64,000 nucleotides of DNA from Purpureocillium takamizusanense (taxonomy: Eukaryota > Ascomycota > Sordariomycetes > Hypocreales > Ophiocordycipitaceae), in contig NC_063070.1 of assembly GCF_022605165.1 (NCBI RefSeq), positions 2,666,001 to 2,730,000 of the forward strand, in the 5' to 3' direction. A model generated the notes under the pieces. It worked only from the letters and a program-made list of their open reading frames with translations. It searched no databases and was not told the DNA's origin. This document shows, piece by piece, positions 10,372-21,371 of the stretch. The translations under genes and the position numbers were made by a program. The first letter of the stretch is position 1, and every line of letters begins with the position of its first letter.

Positions 10372-12172
10372 TCACACGTCGATGAGGTAGGTAGACTTTG
10401 AGTTGCCTGAACGACACGAGCCCGCGTCAGAGGCGGGCGGCGGCACTGGCTGATCAGCGGGCTCAGGGCCAGCTGGAGGTTCCGCCTCGACACGCGACAG
10501 GGACTTTGGCGATGTGCCGTCACGCTGGCGCCAGTCACGCAGCGTGCGCGTCTTGTTCACGCTGTGGGGGGGCGAGTCGCTCCGTCCGCGCGTCTCCCTG
10601 GGCTTGTTGAGCTCGTGCTTGGGCGGCGCCGCCCAACGGCCGTCGGGGGCTGCAGACGACGACGAGACGTTGAATAATACGTGGGCCCGCATCTTACCGG
10701 GGTGAGGATGAGGAGGAGAACCCATGATGGTGGCATTCATGTTGCTGTAGTTGTTGCTGTTGTTCTCGTCAGCGGCATTGTTGGGGTTGTTGGCAGCAGC
10801 AGCGGCAGCTTGCATCATCAGCTCCATCATCCTGCGGCCGACGCGCGCGGGGTATTCCTGCCCGTCGCGGCCGATGACGACGCAGCGCCCCTCGTTGAGC
10901 GGGTTGCGCAGGCCGGCGAAGCGGTCAAAGTCGGCCTCGGACCGGACGATCCAGTCGACGCGGAACGGGTGCGTGACGGCGCTGAGGTTGACGTTGGCGA
11001 TCCAGTCGGGCTTGGGGATGGACGCGTCGGGGGCGCTGACCATGCGGGCCTGAAGAGATGACCAGTTTTAGGACTGCATACAGAAAAATAAAAACGAACC
11101 ATGGCTCTGATATGAGGGGGAGGAGGGTGTGGGAGAGGCGGAAAGGTGTAGCGGAGGCGATAGTTGAGGTCACGTAGGTAGGGTCGGCGGCACTCACCAC
11201 GCCCTGGAAGCCGTGCGACTTGTTGATGGAGAAGAAGAGCAGCACGCTTTCGCACTGCTGGAAGGCCTCAGTGAAAGTAGGGCCGTTCTTGGCCTGCGTC
11301 ACCCACAAGCCCTGTACGTCAAAAAGCATCAGCCGAAAGGTCATCACTTCCGGGTCGCAATCTTCAGGCGTTGGAGGAGGGGATTTTGCGGGTGGGCCAC
11401 TTACGTCTCGCTGGGACATGTACACGTTGGACGTGTTGAAGCACTTGACCAGGAAGAAGCGCGAGTCTTTGTTTTCTTTGCCAACAATGAGTCAGGGACC
11501 GCCATGCGCATCATCGTGCCGGGACGAATGTAACCCACCTTTGTACGGCGCAGTAGAAGACATCTGCTGCTGCTGCGAGCCGGTGGCCTGTCCGGAAGGC
11601 GGCTCCGCGGCCGTCGAGATCCCCGCGGCACTGGAAGGGTACCCTTTGAAGAGGGACTGGGCCGTGGAGGTGGACGCCCTGCGCCGGGGGTCGATGCTGC
11701 GAGCAACGGGGGATGACGTCGCCAAGGTGAAGTATGACCCAGGGGTACACGGCGGTCCGAAGACGGATCCCGAGACGGCAGCCGTGGTGTAGTGGAGTTC
11801 CTGGAGGAGCTTCTCGCGCTCCTCCTCCACGGCGCGAAGCTTCTTCAGCCCCTCGAGGACGTGCTCGCGGTGTCCGAGGTCAAAGTAGCGAGTGAACTCG
11901 AGCCAGAGCTTGAGGTCGGTGTCGTCCCGGAGAAGCTTGAGCAGCGCGGCGTCTGTTGCTGCCTCCTCGCCACGGTCACGGCCCCTGGGAACGGAGCCGC
12001 CGTGCTCGTCGTTATCGCCGCCGTGCCCGGGCGTCGAGGCGTCGGGCTCGGGGTGGGAAGAGGGCGGCGTCTCGCCGCGGAGAATGGCCATCATGAGCTT
12101 GCCCTTGTCAGGGGCAGGTGAGTAGGGGTGGTTGTTGGCGTCCGTGGCTTCGATGTTGTGCCCGTCCTCCAT
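10372..12172 (-). CDS. YTH-domain RNA-binding protein (probable m6A reader), four exons
   Basis: Exons on the minus strand: 12172-11539, 11475-11405, 11311-11198 and 11049-10372, giving 498 residues with all phases consistent. The first 210 residues are polar and disordered with a short coiled coil. A YTH domain spans about 216-345: it begins SRFFLVKCF, has GLWVTQ (W238), VLLFFSINKSHGFQGVARM, KPDWIANVN (W289) and ends near VIGRDGQEY. W238 and W289 are the likely aromatic-cage residues that bind N6-methyladenosine. The arrangement is closer to nuclear YTHDC1/Mmi1-type proteins than to cytoplasmic YTHDF proteins. The tail has Ala, Asn and Pro-rich stretches. It should act in mRNA fate or meiotic transcript control. 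It converges on the RING gene with 345 bp between stops. Confidence 0.92.
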
Positions 12173-13309
12173 GGCTGCTGCTGCTGGGCAGGCCGGTTAG
12201 CCGCGTGCGTCGTTTGCGAGTTTCGGACAGGAACTAGTCGGCGGCAAATCGTAAATCCGATTTTTTCTCTTTTTCCAACAGAAGAGGGTTTCGAACGCCG
12301 ATACAGTTTTGGATGCCGATACAAAGAATCGTAGTCTTTAAGAGAGCGGGTTTTACGCAGCCGAATGCGTTGGGAAGCGTGCGGAAAGAGAGTGCGGAGG
12401 CAGAGGGAGGCGTGTCTTGTGCGAGGCCTTGACGTGCAGAGCAAACAGAGTCAACGAGGTGTTTGTGCGATGCGGGAGGGAAAAAACCGGTCGTGGGCAC
12501 GCGGAGGGCCTGGGTGTCGCTCTTGGGATGAGAGAAGAAAGTTTGCGGCTGCGTGCACAGAGGCAGGCGGGCGCGTGCGATGAACGGAGTCTGAACAGGA
12601 TACCGCCCGGGGGGTCGGAAGGCACCAGGGCTAATTATCTGAACAGACTAGAAGAAGGTTGGGATCAAGTCCACTACACCGGGGAAGAAAGTGTGCTTGT
12701 GTGCGTTGCGCAACGGTACAGAAGTGTTCAGCCTTGTTCGTTCATGTACGTAGATAATTAGCGGGCCGTTGAGATGGCAAGAGATGTTACTTGCGTTGCT
12801 GAGACAGAAGCGTGGCGTATCGTAATATATACGATGCACTATTGCGGGAGCCTTTTTTTTCGTTTTTGTTTTCTTGTTTGTTTGTTAAAGGTGCCGGATG
12901 ATCGGAGCGTCGCAGGACAAGGCACGCGTGAAAGGAAGCTGAGCCGTCAATGAGCTCATGGTAGGATTCAGCGTTGCCGAAACAAAGCAACACCCGTGCG
13001 GAAGCCCAGACCGCAAGTTCACAGCAACCGAGCCGCCTCGCTTCTTGCGAAGCGAGACTGTATGTGTGCACGGGTGGACGGAGCGGTGGGTTGCGCATTC
13101 GAGTAGCGCCCTGCCCTGACGGCTTTGAACCCGGGAGGGCCGTGCAAACAGACTGTCTTCTTGGCAGCCAGCCATGCGATCGTTTGCTCTTTGAACCATC
13201 CTCGTGGTCTTCCTGCGTAAGACGCAGTCGGCAACAACCTAGCAGTAAATGAGATAGCGTCTTCGAATCGGCTGCAGGATTGACATTAAGAGTAGAGTAG
13301 TCTAGGATC
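12173..13309. other. Promoter and leader of the YTH gene plus the 3' side of the GPI mannosyltransferase
   Basis: About 1.1 kb without a supported gene. Short frames occur on both strands. A long mRNA leader is possible because the sequence just upstream of the YTH start is pyrimidine-rich on the coding strand, but no transcript data exist. Confidence 0.45.
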
Positions 13310-14693
13310 TCAAGCAGGGGGCAAGAAAGAGGAGAACAGTCCGCTCTGGACTCCCGCGTACATGACCATAAAGATAAAGATCCTCCGGCCTAGCGCCTGC
13401 CGCTTTTCGTCAATTAGGCAGCTGGCTACCCACCAGTACCAGATGGGATATCCTGAGGATATGCGGTTGACGATCTGGACGTGGTAGTTGGTAATGGCGA
13501 GCAGCGCAATGATGGTCTGGGTAGCAGCCAAGGTGCGCACAAAGACCCTATAGTCCTCGCCGTTGCTCGACTTGAGCACGCGGAGTGCTTTGAACGGGTC
13601 GCGCGTGGCCTCGACCCCGGACATGATGAGCACCATGAGCATGGGAGCCGCGACGGCGAATAGCGGAACATGGCTCGGCCGCCAGTAGTGCAAAAAGCCA
13701 ACATCCCTGGTCCATGTTAAGAAAGGGTGATTGCCGACGCGACATGTTTATCACTCACCAGTACTCCTCCTGTACAAACTCGTAAATGCTTGGTATCGTG
13801 CGTGAGCACCACGGCCGCGGACCCAGCTCGGGCAATGCATCGTGACAGTAGCGCTTCCATGCGAAATACTGCGGAATAATGGATCCTGCGGCAACGCAAA
13901 GACCGCCGATGCCCGGCGCGGCCAGAGCCAACACCTTGTCGACACTGGGTTCCTTCAAGAGCGCCACGAGGCAGTTGATGGCCCCAACAGCGAATAATGT
14001 CCCGCTAGCCAGCCCATTGCTTCGAAAGGCGGTGGAAAGGCCAAAAGCAAGGCCTGCTCCTACGATCAGGAGGAATCGTTTCACCGGCTCGCGTTTGTTC
14101 TTAATGCCCAGGGCGAAGAGCAGGTTGCCGACAAAGGCCAGGGCAGCAAATGGGCTCTCCGCATACGGGGCCGAAAGGAACACGCCGGCAGGTGAGAAGA
14201 TGTGCAGCGCTGAGGCGACGAAAGCCAGCTTGTTGTCGTTTGATAGTAGCATGGTGAGCCGATAGAGAGCCAGCACGGCGGTGAGATGGCAGAGGTGGAC
14301 GAGCGCGATGGCGACGAGCGGCTCGATGACGACGGCGTCGGTATCGACAAGCCACGAGGGAATTAAGTTGATGAGTGCGCGCACAGCAGCTGGCAAGGCG
14401 GCTCCGAAAGCCCACTGCTGCTCAAACACGTACCCCTGACGGGCGTACTGCACGAAGTAGAGGGCATCCCATCTCGTCAGCACGGTTGCCAGGTACGGGA
14501 CGTGCGCCTTGCTGCCGTAGAGGATCTCAAAGAAAATGGAAGTGGACGTGTCGTAGTCGGGCCCAATGACGGCGCCGAGAGCAAACGCGAGGAGGACGCC
14601 CTTCCAGGCGACGAAGAGCGTCGTCAGGGACTTGACTGGTGTCTCGAGGGAGAAGAGAGGTGGCATTTTCAACGCCACGGCGGAGGCGTCCAA
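13310..14693 (-). CDS. GPI18: GPI mannosyltransferase 2 (PIG-V/Gpi18)
   Basis: Exons 14693-13759 and 13706-13310 encode 443 residues, the usual length of fungal Gpi18. The intron (52 nt) has a GTGAGT donor, a CTTAAC branch and a CAG acceptor. The product adds the second mannose to the glycosylphosphatidylinositol precursor on the lumenal face of the ER. It is a polytopic membrane protein with a lumenal TRWDALYF motif near residue 73, typical of this glycosyltransferase group, then FSPAGVFLSAPYAESPFA and, after the splice, WDVGFLHYW. Hydrophobic segments occur throughout. It is transcribed away from the thioesterase-like gene from a shared 444-bp spacer. Confidence 0.92.
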
Positions 14694-15137
14694 CGCCTGG
14701 AGTCTGAAAGCTCAATGTCGATGCAGCTTGCTAATTGAACTGCACAGCCAAGAGCGACAGCTACAGCAGCGACGCGAGCCGAGGCTGATGGGCTGGCGGG
14801 AGAGGCGGATTGAAGATGGAAGACTTGAGGACTCAAAGGGACTTGGACGTTGCGGACGCGAATCCCGGCAGATGAGGTACGTAGTCCGAAGTACCCCTGA
14901 CGCGGGGCTGTGCCTGCCGCGATGTGGCGTCGCGTCCCTCACACAAAGCCTCACTCAATTCATTGCAGTGGAGCTGGACCCCAACCGCCCCACCATTCCC
15001 GCTCGCTGTTGTTCAAACTTCAAAACTGCACCAGACATCAGGGCTAGGGGTTCACGACTTCGCCCAAACATCTCATCATGCACGCTGCTCCATCGAACTT
15101 GACCCGGAGGCGAAACGCTGACGGTTGATCCATCGTC
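14694..15137. promoter_or_regulatory. Shared divergent promoter region of GPI18 and the thioesterase-like gene
   Basis: The two start codons are 444 bp apart on opposite strands, so both promoters must lie here or overlap the genes. There is no clear TATA box. I cannot assign factor sites. Confidence 0.6.
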
Positions 15138-16067
15138 ATGGACCCATCAGCGCCACAGCTGGCTCGACGCCCAGCACTGGGTGCGTTCATTCCTCCCATC
15201 GTCGTCCCTCCCCTGGATGCTCCCCACCACTTCACCATCATCTTCCTCCACGGCCGCGGATACAACGCCAAGGAATCTCTCGAGCCTCTGCTGTCCACAC
15301 ACGTCACCGACCGCGCCACGTTCCAGAAGTCTCTGCCCCACACTCGCTTCGTCTTCCCCACGGCGCCGCTGATGCGGGCGTCCAAGTACCGCCGCTCCGT
15401 CATCCACCAGTGGTACGACGGCACGGGCGACTGGGAGCCCGAGGCGCGGGGAGACATGCGGCCCAGCGTGGAGCACATCCACGACCTCATCCGCGCCGAA
15501 GCCGAACTTGTGGACGGCGATGCTGGGCGGGTCGTGCTGGCCGGCTTCAGCCAGGGAGCTGCCATGGCGCTGACGTGCATGCTGCTCTGGGAGGGCAAAC
15601 CCCTGGGCGCTGCGATCGGCTTGTGTGGCTTCGTCCCGGTGTATGATTCCCTGATGGAGCTGCTAAAGGATGATGCCGCCGAAGAGGCTAGTGATGATGG
15701 GTACATTGTCTTCGAAGCGGAGGATGACCTCGACATGGCGGGTGCGGAAAGTTCTAGGACACCGCTACAGAGGGCAGTGGCCGAACTGCGACAAGAGGCC
15801 GAACTGCCCGAGTTGCCGTCTCCATCACGCTGCTCGTTTCGCGAGACGCCAGTATTCCTGGGCCACGGGAGGCGGGACAGAAACGTCGAGCCTCGTCACG
15901 GGCAAGAGGCTGCCGCCCTTTTGACCGAGATGGGCATCGGCGTCGCCTTTGCTACGTACGATGGACTTGGTCATGAGCATTCGCCCGAAATGCTGGGACA
16001 AGTCTTATTGTTCTTATCCCAACGACTGAGCCCGTCGTGGATGACCACAGATACCAGCAAAACCTGA
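15138..16067 (+). CDS. Acyl-protein thioesterase / phospholipase-carboxylesterase family hydrolase
   Basis: A single exon of 309 residues with an alpha/beta-hydrolase fold. The oxyanion loop FLHGRGYNAKE lies near residues 36-46, the nucleophile elbow GFSQG has Ser138, and the acid and base are likely in GHGRRDRNV and GLGHEHS near the C-terminus. Family members (APT1 type) remove palmitate from proteins or hydrolyse lysophospholipids in the cytosol; the true substrate here is unknown. At 309 residues it is longer than APT1 (about 230) because of an acidic insert (about 175-235) between the nucleophile and the acid. There is no signal peptide. It ends only 47 bp from the stop of the convergent L-galactonate dehydratase gene. 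Confidence 0.88.
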   Translation: MDPSAPQLARRPALGAFIPPIVVPPLDAPHHFTIIFLHGRGYNAKESLEPLLSTHVTDRATFQKSLPHTRFVFPTAPLMRASKYRRSVIHQWYDGTGDWEPEARGDMRPSVEHIHDLIRAEAELVDGDAGRVVLAGFSQGAAMALTCMLLWEGKPLGAAIGLCGFVPVYDSLMELLKDDAAEEASDDGYIVFEAEDDLDMAGAESSRTPLQRAVAELRQEAELPELPSPSRCSFRETPVFLGHGRRDRNVEPRHGQEAAALLTEMGIGVAFATYDGLGHEHSPEMLGQVLLFLSQRLSPSWMTTDTSKT

Positions 16068-16114
16068 CCCTCTATCGAACACACCCGCTGCTTGCTACTA
16101 GTTGTCGACATACA

Positions 16115-17591
16115 TTAAATCTTGTCCCCCTCCAAGATGGGCCTTGCCTCGTCGCTCGTCCACCAGCTTATACCTTTCTCGCCCGGGTATGTATACCGGT
16201 CCATGCTGTCGGCCTTCATCTCGACACTGTAGCCCGGTTCTGTCGGCGTCTGGTAGTAGCCGTCCTTGATAACAGATGGGTGGAGAAAGTGCTCGTGGAG
16301 GTGGTCGACATACTCGAGCACGGACACCTTGCCGCTCACGACGACGTAGTCGATGGTGCTCAGATGCTGCGTGTACTCTGGCAGGCCGACGCCGCCCGAG
16401 TGAGGGACGATAGGGACGCCAAACTTCTTGGCCATGAGCAACACGGCGAGCACCTCGTTGACGCCTCCGAGACGGCAGGCGTCGATCTGACAGACGTCGA
16501 TGGCGCCGGTCATGAGTAGCTGCTTGAAGATAACGCGGTTTTGGCACATTTCGCCCGTGGCGACGCCGATACCGTAGGGCTTGAGGGCCTCGCGGACAGA
16601 CCGGTGGCCAATGATGTCGTCGGGGCTGGTGGGCTCCTCGATGAACCACGGCTTGAAGTCGGCCAGCTGGGTCATGTGTTCAATGGCCTCGGGAACGGAC
16701 CAGATCTGGTTGGCGTCGACCATGAGGACGTTGCCCTTGTCGTAGCCGAGGACCTCGCGGGCAATGGACAGGCGACGGCGGTCGTCGTCGAGGCTGCCGC
16801 CGACCTTGAGCTTGAAGTGGCGGTAGCCCTGTCCGAGCGTCTCGTGCAGCAGGGTGCGCATCTTGTCCTCGCCGTAGCCCAGCCAGCCGGCGCTGGTGGT
16901 GTAGGCGGGGACGGCGCGGTTGGCGAGGGCATCGTCGACGCGCCCGGCCTTTCCGGGCTCCTGGGCGCGCAGCATGTCGAGGGCCTCGTCGGGGGTGATG
17001 GCGTCGGTGATGTAGCGGAAGTCGATGCAGCGAACGAACTCCTCGGGGGTCATGTCGGCGACGATGCGCCAGACGGGCTTGCCCAGGGACTTGGCCCAGA
17101 GGTCCCAGAGGGCGTTGACGACGGCACCGAGGGCGAGGTGGATGACACCCTTTTCAGGGCCGATCCACCGCAGCTGGCTGTCGGAGACGAGGTAACGCCA
17201 CGTCTGACCCCAGTCAGCGACGAGAGAGGAGAGGGTGCGGCCGCGAAGCCGGTCGGCGACGTGGTCGATGGCGGCGCAGACGATGTCGTTGCCGCGCCCG
17301 ATGGTGAAGGTCTGGGAGTCGGGTCACGAGCAGTTAGCTGTAGTCCTATCTCATGATACATGAGGGTTCCGGTTGGAACAGCAGCAGGAGCAGCAGCATC
17401 CAGCTGCTCCGTCCGTAGGGAGATCGTCCACCTACCATGCCATGGCCGGAGTGGGGTGAGTCGGTCTCGAGTATGCAGTACGCGGCCGAGTAATCGCCAG
17501 CGGCATTCATGGCATCAGAGCCCGTCTTGTCGAGCGAGGTCGGGAAGCGCACGTCGCGCGAGCGGAAGCCCGTGATTGTGATGTCAGCCAT
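16115..17591 (-). CDS. lgd1: L-galactonate dehydratase (enolase superfamily)
   Basis: Exons 17591-17436 and 17311-16115 encode 450 residues, the same length as I recall for Trichoderma LGD1, and the sequence style is nearly identical from MADITITGFRSRDVRFPTS onward. The 124-nt intron has GTAGGT and CCAG ends and falls after GHGM. The enzyme dehydrates L-galactonate to 2-keto-3-deoxy-L-galactonate in the fungal D-galacturonate (pectin) pathway. Enolase-superfamily residues are visible in order: HFKLKVGG (base Lys), VDANQIWS (metal Asp), IEEPTSPDD (metal Glu), ATGEMC (metal Glu) and IVPHSGGVG (catalytic His). The paralogous L-fuconate dehydratases are the main alternative. Pathway partners (galacturonate reductase, aldolase) are not in this window. 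Confidence 0.94.
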
Positions 17592-17676
17592 GGCGACAAT
17601 TTCTTCTTGCTCTTCTCAATGGTTCAATATGCCGGCTCGGGGCTCGGTGTCGGTCTTGCGGGGAGCGCGGGCCTTA

Positions 17677-17703
17677 GACGACGACGACGACGACGACGAC
17701 GAT
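17677..17703. repeat. (GAC)8 microsatellite upstream of lgd1
   Basis: Eight GAC units followed by GAT, about 85 bp upstream of the lgd1 start codon, so probably in its leader or core promoter. Confidence 0.85.
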
Positions 17704-18536
17704 GAGCCTTTTAAAGGGGTTATCACCACTCCACGAGTTCACTCGGGCGTTTACGAGAGTGCGAGAGCTCAGACACGGCTGGAGACGGGAGCTGATCGTG
17801 TTGCTATTCCATATACGCGACGGCTGAATATACCCGACGTCGGGTGCCTTGATGAGGATCCAGTGGTTGCATGTACATCATCGTCCCACCTGGCGGGGTC
17901 TCCCGTTCGTACTTGCACCCACTGTAGGTAGTGGGGGAGTAGCGAGGGGTTGCGGGGGACCGAGACCGGACAGCAAGCCGGTGCCGCACGACACGCCGCA
18001 CCTTCCAGTTGATATGGAGGGGGCAAGGCGTGATTGATGGAGAAAATGAATGGCCCGCCGGGTGAGGTGTCCCAGGAGGCTTGTGGCTTCTGTCCAGTCC
18101 ACTGGGAGCCGCTGATGGTTAGTAAGTCCCGAGTGTCCTGCACAATTTACCAGGGTCCAGCACTTTCACTGCAAGTCGATGCTTGGCCTTGTACTACTAA
18201 TTCATTCTTTCCGGGCGGGCGGGACGAAGGCCGTCTTCGGGGGGGGGGGATTACCGAGGGCGGGCTGTTGCCTCGGTGCCAGCCTCAACTGCCGATGTGG
18301 GTGGTGAGCACGAGCTGCCGTGCGCATACAAAAGATGGATAGGTAGTATTGCAGCGACTAGAACCAGAGGAGTGAGAGTGTCATACTGAGCAGCAAAGCG
18401 AATGCGCGCTGTATGGCAACTTGTCTGGCCGTGGTCGCAATGGTGGTGGATTGGATGGACACTGCGCACAAGGTGCAGTAGGGTGTCGGGTGTACAGTGC
18501 ACGCACTCGCTACCCCGCCACCACCCCGCACTGCTT

Positions 18537-18620
18537 TGCATTTTGGGGTTTTGGCACTTTCTGCTCTCTGGCCGTCCAAGGGCGACTATAGCGGCGAATG
18601 TGTCAAAACCCCAAAATGCA
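18537..18620. repeat. Inverted repeat, 21-bp arms with a 42-bp loop
   Basis: The left arm at 18537-18557 and the right arm at 18600-18620 are reverse complements with a single mismatch. The arms are T4G4T4-like and the loop is GC-rich. No target-site duplication or reading frame is obvious. Confidence 0.8.
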
Positions 18621-18836
18621 GGGCCGACGACTCGACATGGAAATCGCCCACCTATGCTGCATCCACGCCCCTCGTCGCCTTTTGCTCAGAGATGCGACGT
18701 AAGTGCAGCACAATGTCAAGTGAGCCAACTTTAAAGCGAGACCTGCAGGCCGTACAGTTTTGAAGACGTGGAAGCCGAAGCAAGGGCTCCACGGCAAGGA
18801 CATTCTGCCGACGGGTGTTTTGTACTCAGCCACTCT

Positions 18837-18869
18837 CACCTTGCCTTCACCTTGCCTTCACCTTGCCGT
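18837..18869. repeat. Three tandem 11-bp units (CACCTTGCCTT)
   Basis: Two identical copies are followed by one with a changed end. They lie upstream of the TAP-like peptidase gene. Confidence 0.75.
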
Positions 18870-19210
18870 CACCGATACAGAGACCGGGGTCACCCATCAA
18901 CTCAGACACGCTACATCGTCAAACACCGGCTTGTCTCTCACCTACTACATTCAACTGCTACGAAGCGGCGCGTCTCAGCGACGGCGAGGTATCGCCATGA
19001 CGGGTGTCGTTCCACCTTCTTTCCGTCACGGCAGGGTACCGTTACCGAGACGCATGAGTGGGACACGGAGGCTGGCTGGCTGGCTGCCCTTTTCCACATG
19101 CGGCAGGTGTGCCTGGAGGATTGATTCCTCGCTCCCCTCGAAACAAGCCGACTCCGCCAAACCTTCTCTCATAACAGCACGGTCGCTTGCCCTCATAGCG
19201 CCAGCATCGG

Positions 19211-21235
19211 ATGACGATGGCCGCGTTGAAAGACTCACCTGTGCCGCAGCTCTCCCGCAGGTGCACACGTGCTGCGTGGCCCTGGAGAATAGCATCCCTC
19301 GTCCTCGCCGCCTGGCTGCTGACGCGCTTCTCTGCCTCTCTATGGGTATCGCAATCGTCAGGCCTCTGTCGACAACGCGCGACTGCGCACTCGCCGTATG
19401 GCCAATTCCCGCAGCCCGACGATCCGTTCGCTTTTCTCCCTTGTACGGCCAAGACTGTCTATCCGCCGCTGGACGACCCGAGCCCAGCGAAGACCTGGGC
19501 GAAGCAGTTCGACACTGATCCGCAACACTGGCTCTGGGGGAGTCGTCGGCCGCCGCCTAATTCTGGGAACAGCTCCGACCCCTACTGTGGGCGCGGTATC
19601 TTCCTCTGCGGCTATCTGGATGTCCCTCTCGACTACACCAACGCTTCAGAGCCACGCATCATTCGGCTGGCCGTGACAAAGTACCAGGTCTCGGGACTGG
19701 CGCGCATCGACGACCATGGAAACGACGTTCCCTCCGCAGGCAAGAAGAGCACGCGGACGATTGTCATCAATCCGGGTGGCCCTGGAGGGAGCGGGACACG
19801 GTTCGCGTACACGTCGGCTGAAGAGACGACAGAGCGTCTCAGCCAGGGTCAATTCGACGTCTTGGGTTGGGATCCCCGCGGCATCAACATGTCCCAGCCC
19901 ATGCTCGCCTGCGTCCCCTACGACGCCGACCGAGACCGCTGGGACCTCCTGACATCACAGACCCTCAAGGAAGTTGGCCGCCCGGAGACGCACCTGAGGC
20001 TCCTCGACAGCATGAATGATGCGACCTTTCGCGCTTGTCACGAGCTGCATGGCGATCTGCCTCGCTTCATGTCTACTGCCTTTGTCGCACGCGACTTGGA
20101 AGAGATCCGCAAAGCGCTGGGAGAAGACGAGCTGACGGGGTACCTCGTGAGCTACGGCACTCATATCGGCCAAGAATATGCTAGCATTTTCCCGTCAAGC
20201 GTTGGTCGCATCATCCTCGACGGCGTTGTCAACGCTAGAAACGAGCGTACTCTCGGGGGCTTCACTTGGCACATGCTGGACAACGTGACAGATGCCTGGC
20301 GTGATGGGTTCCTGGGCGAATGCATCGACGCAGGCCCTGCGTATTGCCCGCTGGCCAAGCCACCGACGATGGGCCAGAAGCAGCCGATGACTCTGGATCA
20401 GCTGCAAGACCGCCTCGAGTCCTTTATTTACTCCCTTGCCGAGCAGCCGATCCCGGCGTACACCCGGTCCGGTGGTCCGTCCCTTGTCACCTACTCCCAG
20501 GTGATCGCCGTCATCTTCAAGGCTCTGTATAATCCTCGAACTTGGCCTGGTTTGGCGGAGATGCTGTCCCAGCTAGAGGCGGGCAATTCGACGCTAGCGG
20601 CCGACTTCCTCCAGAAGCGCTGGCAGTACGACCCTACTCTTCCCTGTTCCACCGTTGAGAAAAAGCCAAACTGGCTGGAGCTGAGTTTGCTGGTGATTTG
20701 CGCCGACACATACGACGCGCCGCGTCCGGCGAACCCTATCGAATGGTGGCAAGCGTATTGGAACAACGTTACGGCCAGGTCTTGGATCGCGGGGGACTCG
20801 GGCTTGAGCTACGTCCTCCCCTGCCAGCGCTTCACCGACTACTGGCCCCAGGTCGCCGAGGTCTACCGCGGCGACTTCAACAAGACGCTCAAAGCGCCTG
20901 TGCTTCTCGTTGCCGAGACCCACGACCTAGCCACGCCGCTGCGCAATGCCAGAGAATTGTTGGCCGAGATGGGTCCCGCCAACGCAAGGCTCATTGTGCA
21001 TCACGGCTACGGACATAGCTCTCGGGACAAGTCAAGGTGCACCGACGCCGCCGTGCGCACGTACATCCTCGACGGAGTGTTGCCAGACGGCACGGAGACA
21101 GCATGCTTCGCAGACGAGAGGCCATACCGCTATGCTTCCAATGACGCGAAAGCGCTGGCGGGTCGGCATGATGAATATCTGGCGGTTTGGGCTTCGCATG
21201 TGGATGACATGGTGACGCGGGATCCCCGCCGTTAG
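19211..21235 (+). CDS. TAP-like alpha/beta-hydrolase peptidase (S33-type), secreted or membrane-anchored
   Basis: A single exon of 674 residues. A hydrophobic segment at about 27-45 is a signal anchor or a late signal peptide. The body is an alpha/beta hydrolase of the tripeptidyl-aminopeptidase-like family: oxyanion region INPGGPGGSG, QFDVLGWDPRG strand, nucleophile elbow LVSYGTHIGQEYA, and a C-terminal TAP-like part with the likely acid in VAETHDLATP and base in HHGYGHSS. These enzymes usually cleave short N-terminal peptides or related amides. Several N-x-S/T sites agree with secretion. A second in-frame Met three codons in could be the start. It lies tail to tail with the subtilase (136 bp apart), putting two probable peptidases side by side. 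Confidence 0.88.
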   Translation: MTMAALKDSPVPQLSRRCTRAAWPWRIASLVLAAWLLTRFSASLWVSQSSGLCRQRATAHSPYGQFPQPDDPFAFLPCTAKTVYPPLDDPSPAKTWAKQFDTDPQHWLWGSRRPPPNSGNSSDPYCGRGIFLCGYLDVPLDYTNASEPRIIRLAVTKYQVSGLARIDDHGNDVPSAGKKSTRTIVINPGGPGGSGTRFAYTSAEETTERLSQGQFDVLGWDPRGINMSQPMLACVPYDADRDRWDLLTSQTLKEVGRPETHLRLLDSMNDATFRACHELHGDLPRFMSTAFVARDLEEIRKALGEDELTGYLVSYGTHIGQEYASIFPSSVGRIILDGVVNARNERTLGGFTWHMLDNVTDAWRDGFLGECIDAGPAYCPLAKPPTMGQKQPMTLDQLQDRLESFIYSLAEQPIPAYTRSGGPSLVTYSQVIAVIFKALYNPRTWPGLAEMLSQLEAGNSTLAADFLQKRWQYDPTLPCSTVEKKPNWLELSLLVICADTYDAPRPANPIEWWQAYWNNVTARSWIAGDSGLSYVLPCQRFTDYWPQVAEVYRGDFNKTLKAPVLLVAETHDLATPLRNARELLAEMGPANARLIVHHGYGHSSRDKSRCTDAAVRTYILDGVLPDGTETACFADERPYRYASNDAKALAGRHDEYLAVWASHVDDMVTRDPRR

Positions 21236-21371
21236 GATATTCCAGGCCGACCTGGCGACCAGAGTTTTATGATGACATGACAAGAGGTCTACTTGATGAG
21301 AATAATGGCATGGTACATTTTGGCTTAACCCCCTTGGCAGGACCCTTCGGTCCTTTGATAAGATCATTCAT

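Larger units (their letters stand above)
17592..19210. other. Divergent intergenic region between lgd1 and the TAP-like peptidase
   Basis: 1.6 kb holding promoters for both genes. It contains a (GAC)8 repeat upstream of lgd1, a strong inverted repeat near 18.54-18.62 kb and an 11-bp triplicate at 18837-18869. No gene is supported; the open frames overlap on several frames. Confidence 0.5.

Noticed and set aside
13500..17600. Secondary-metabolite or pectin-catabolism cluster around lgd1
   Set aside because: The neighbours are GPI18 and a thioesterase-like hydrolase. No galacturonate reductase, aldolase, transporter or regulator lies nearby.
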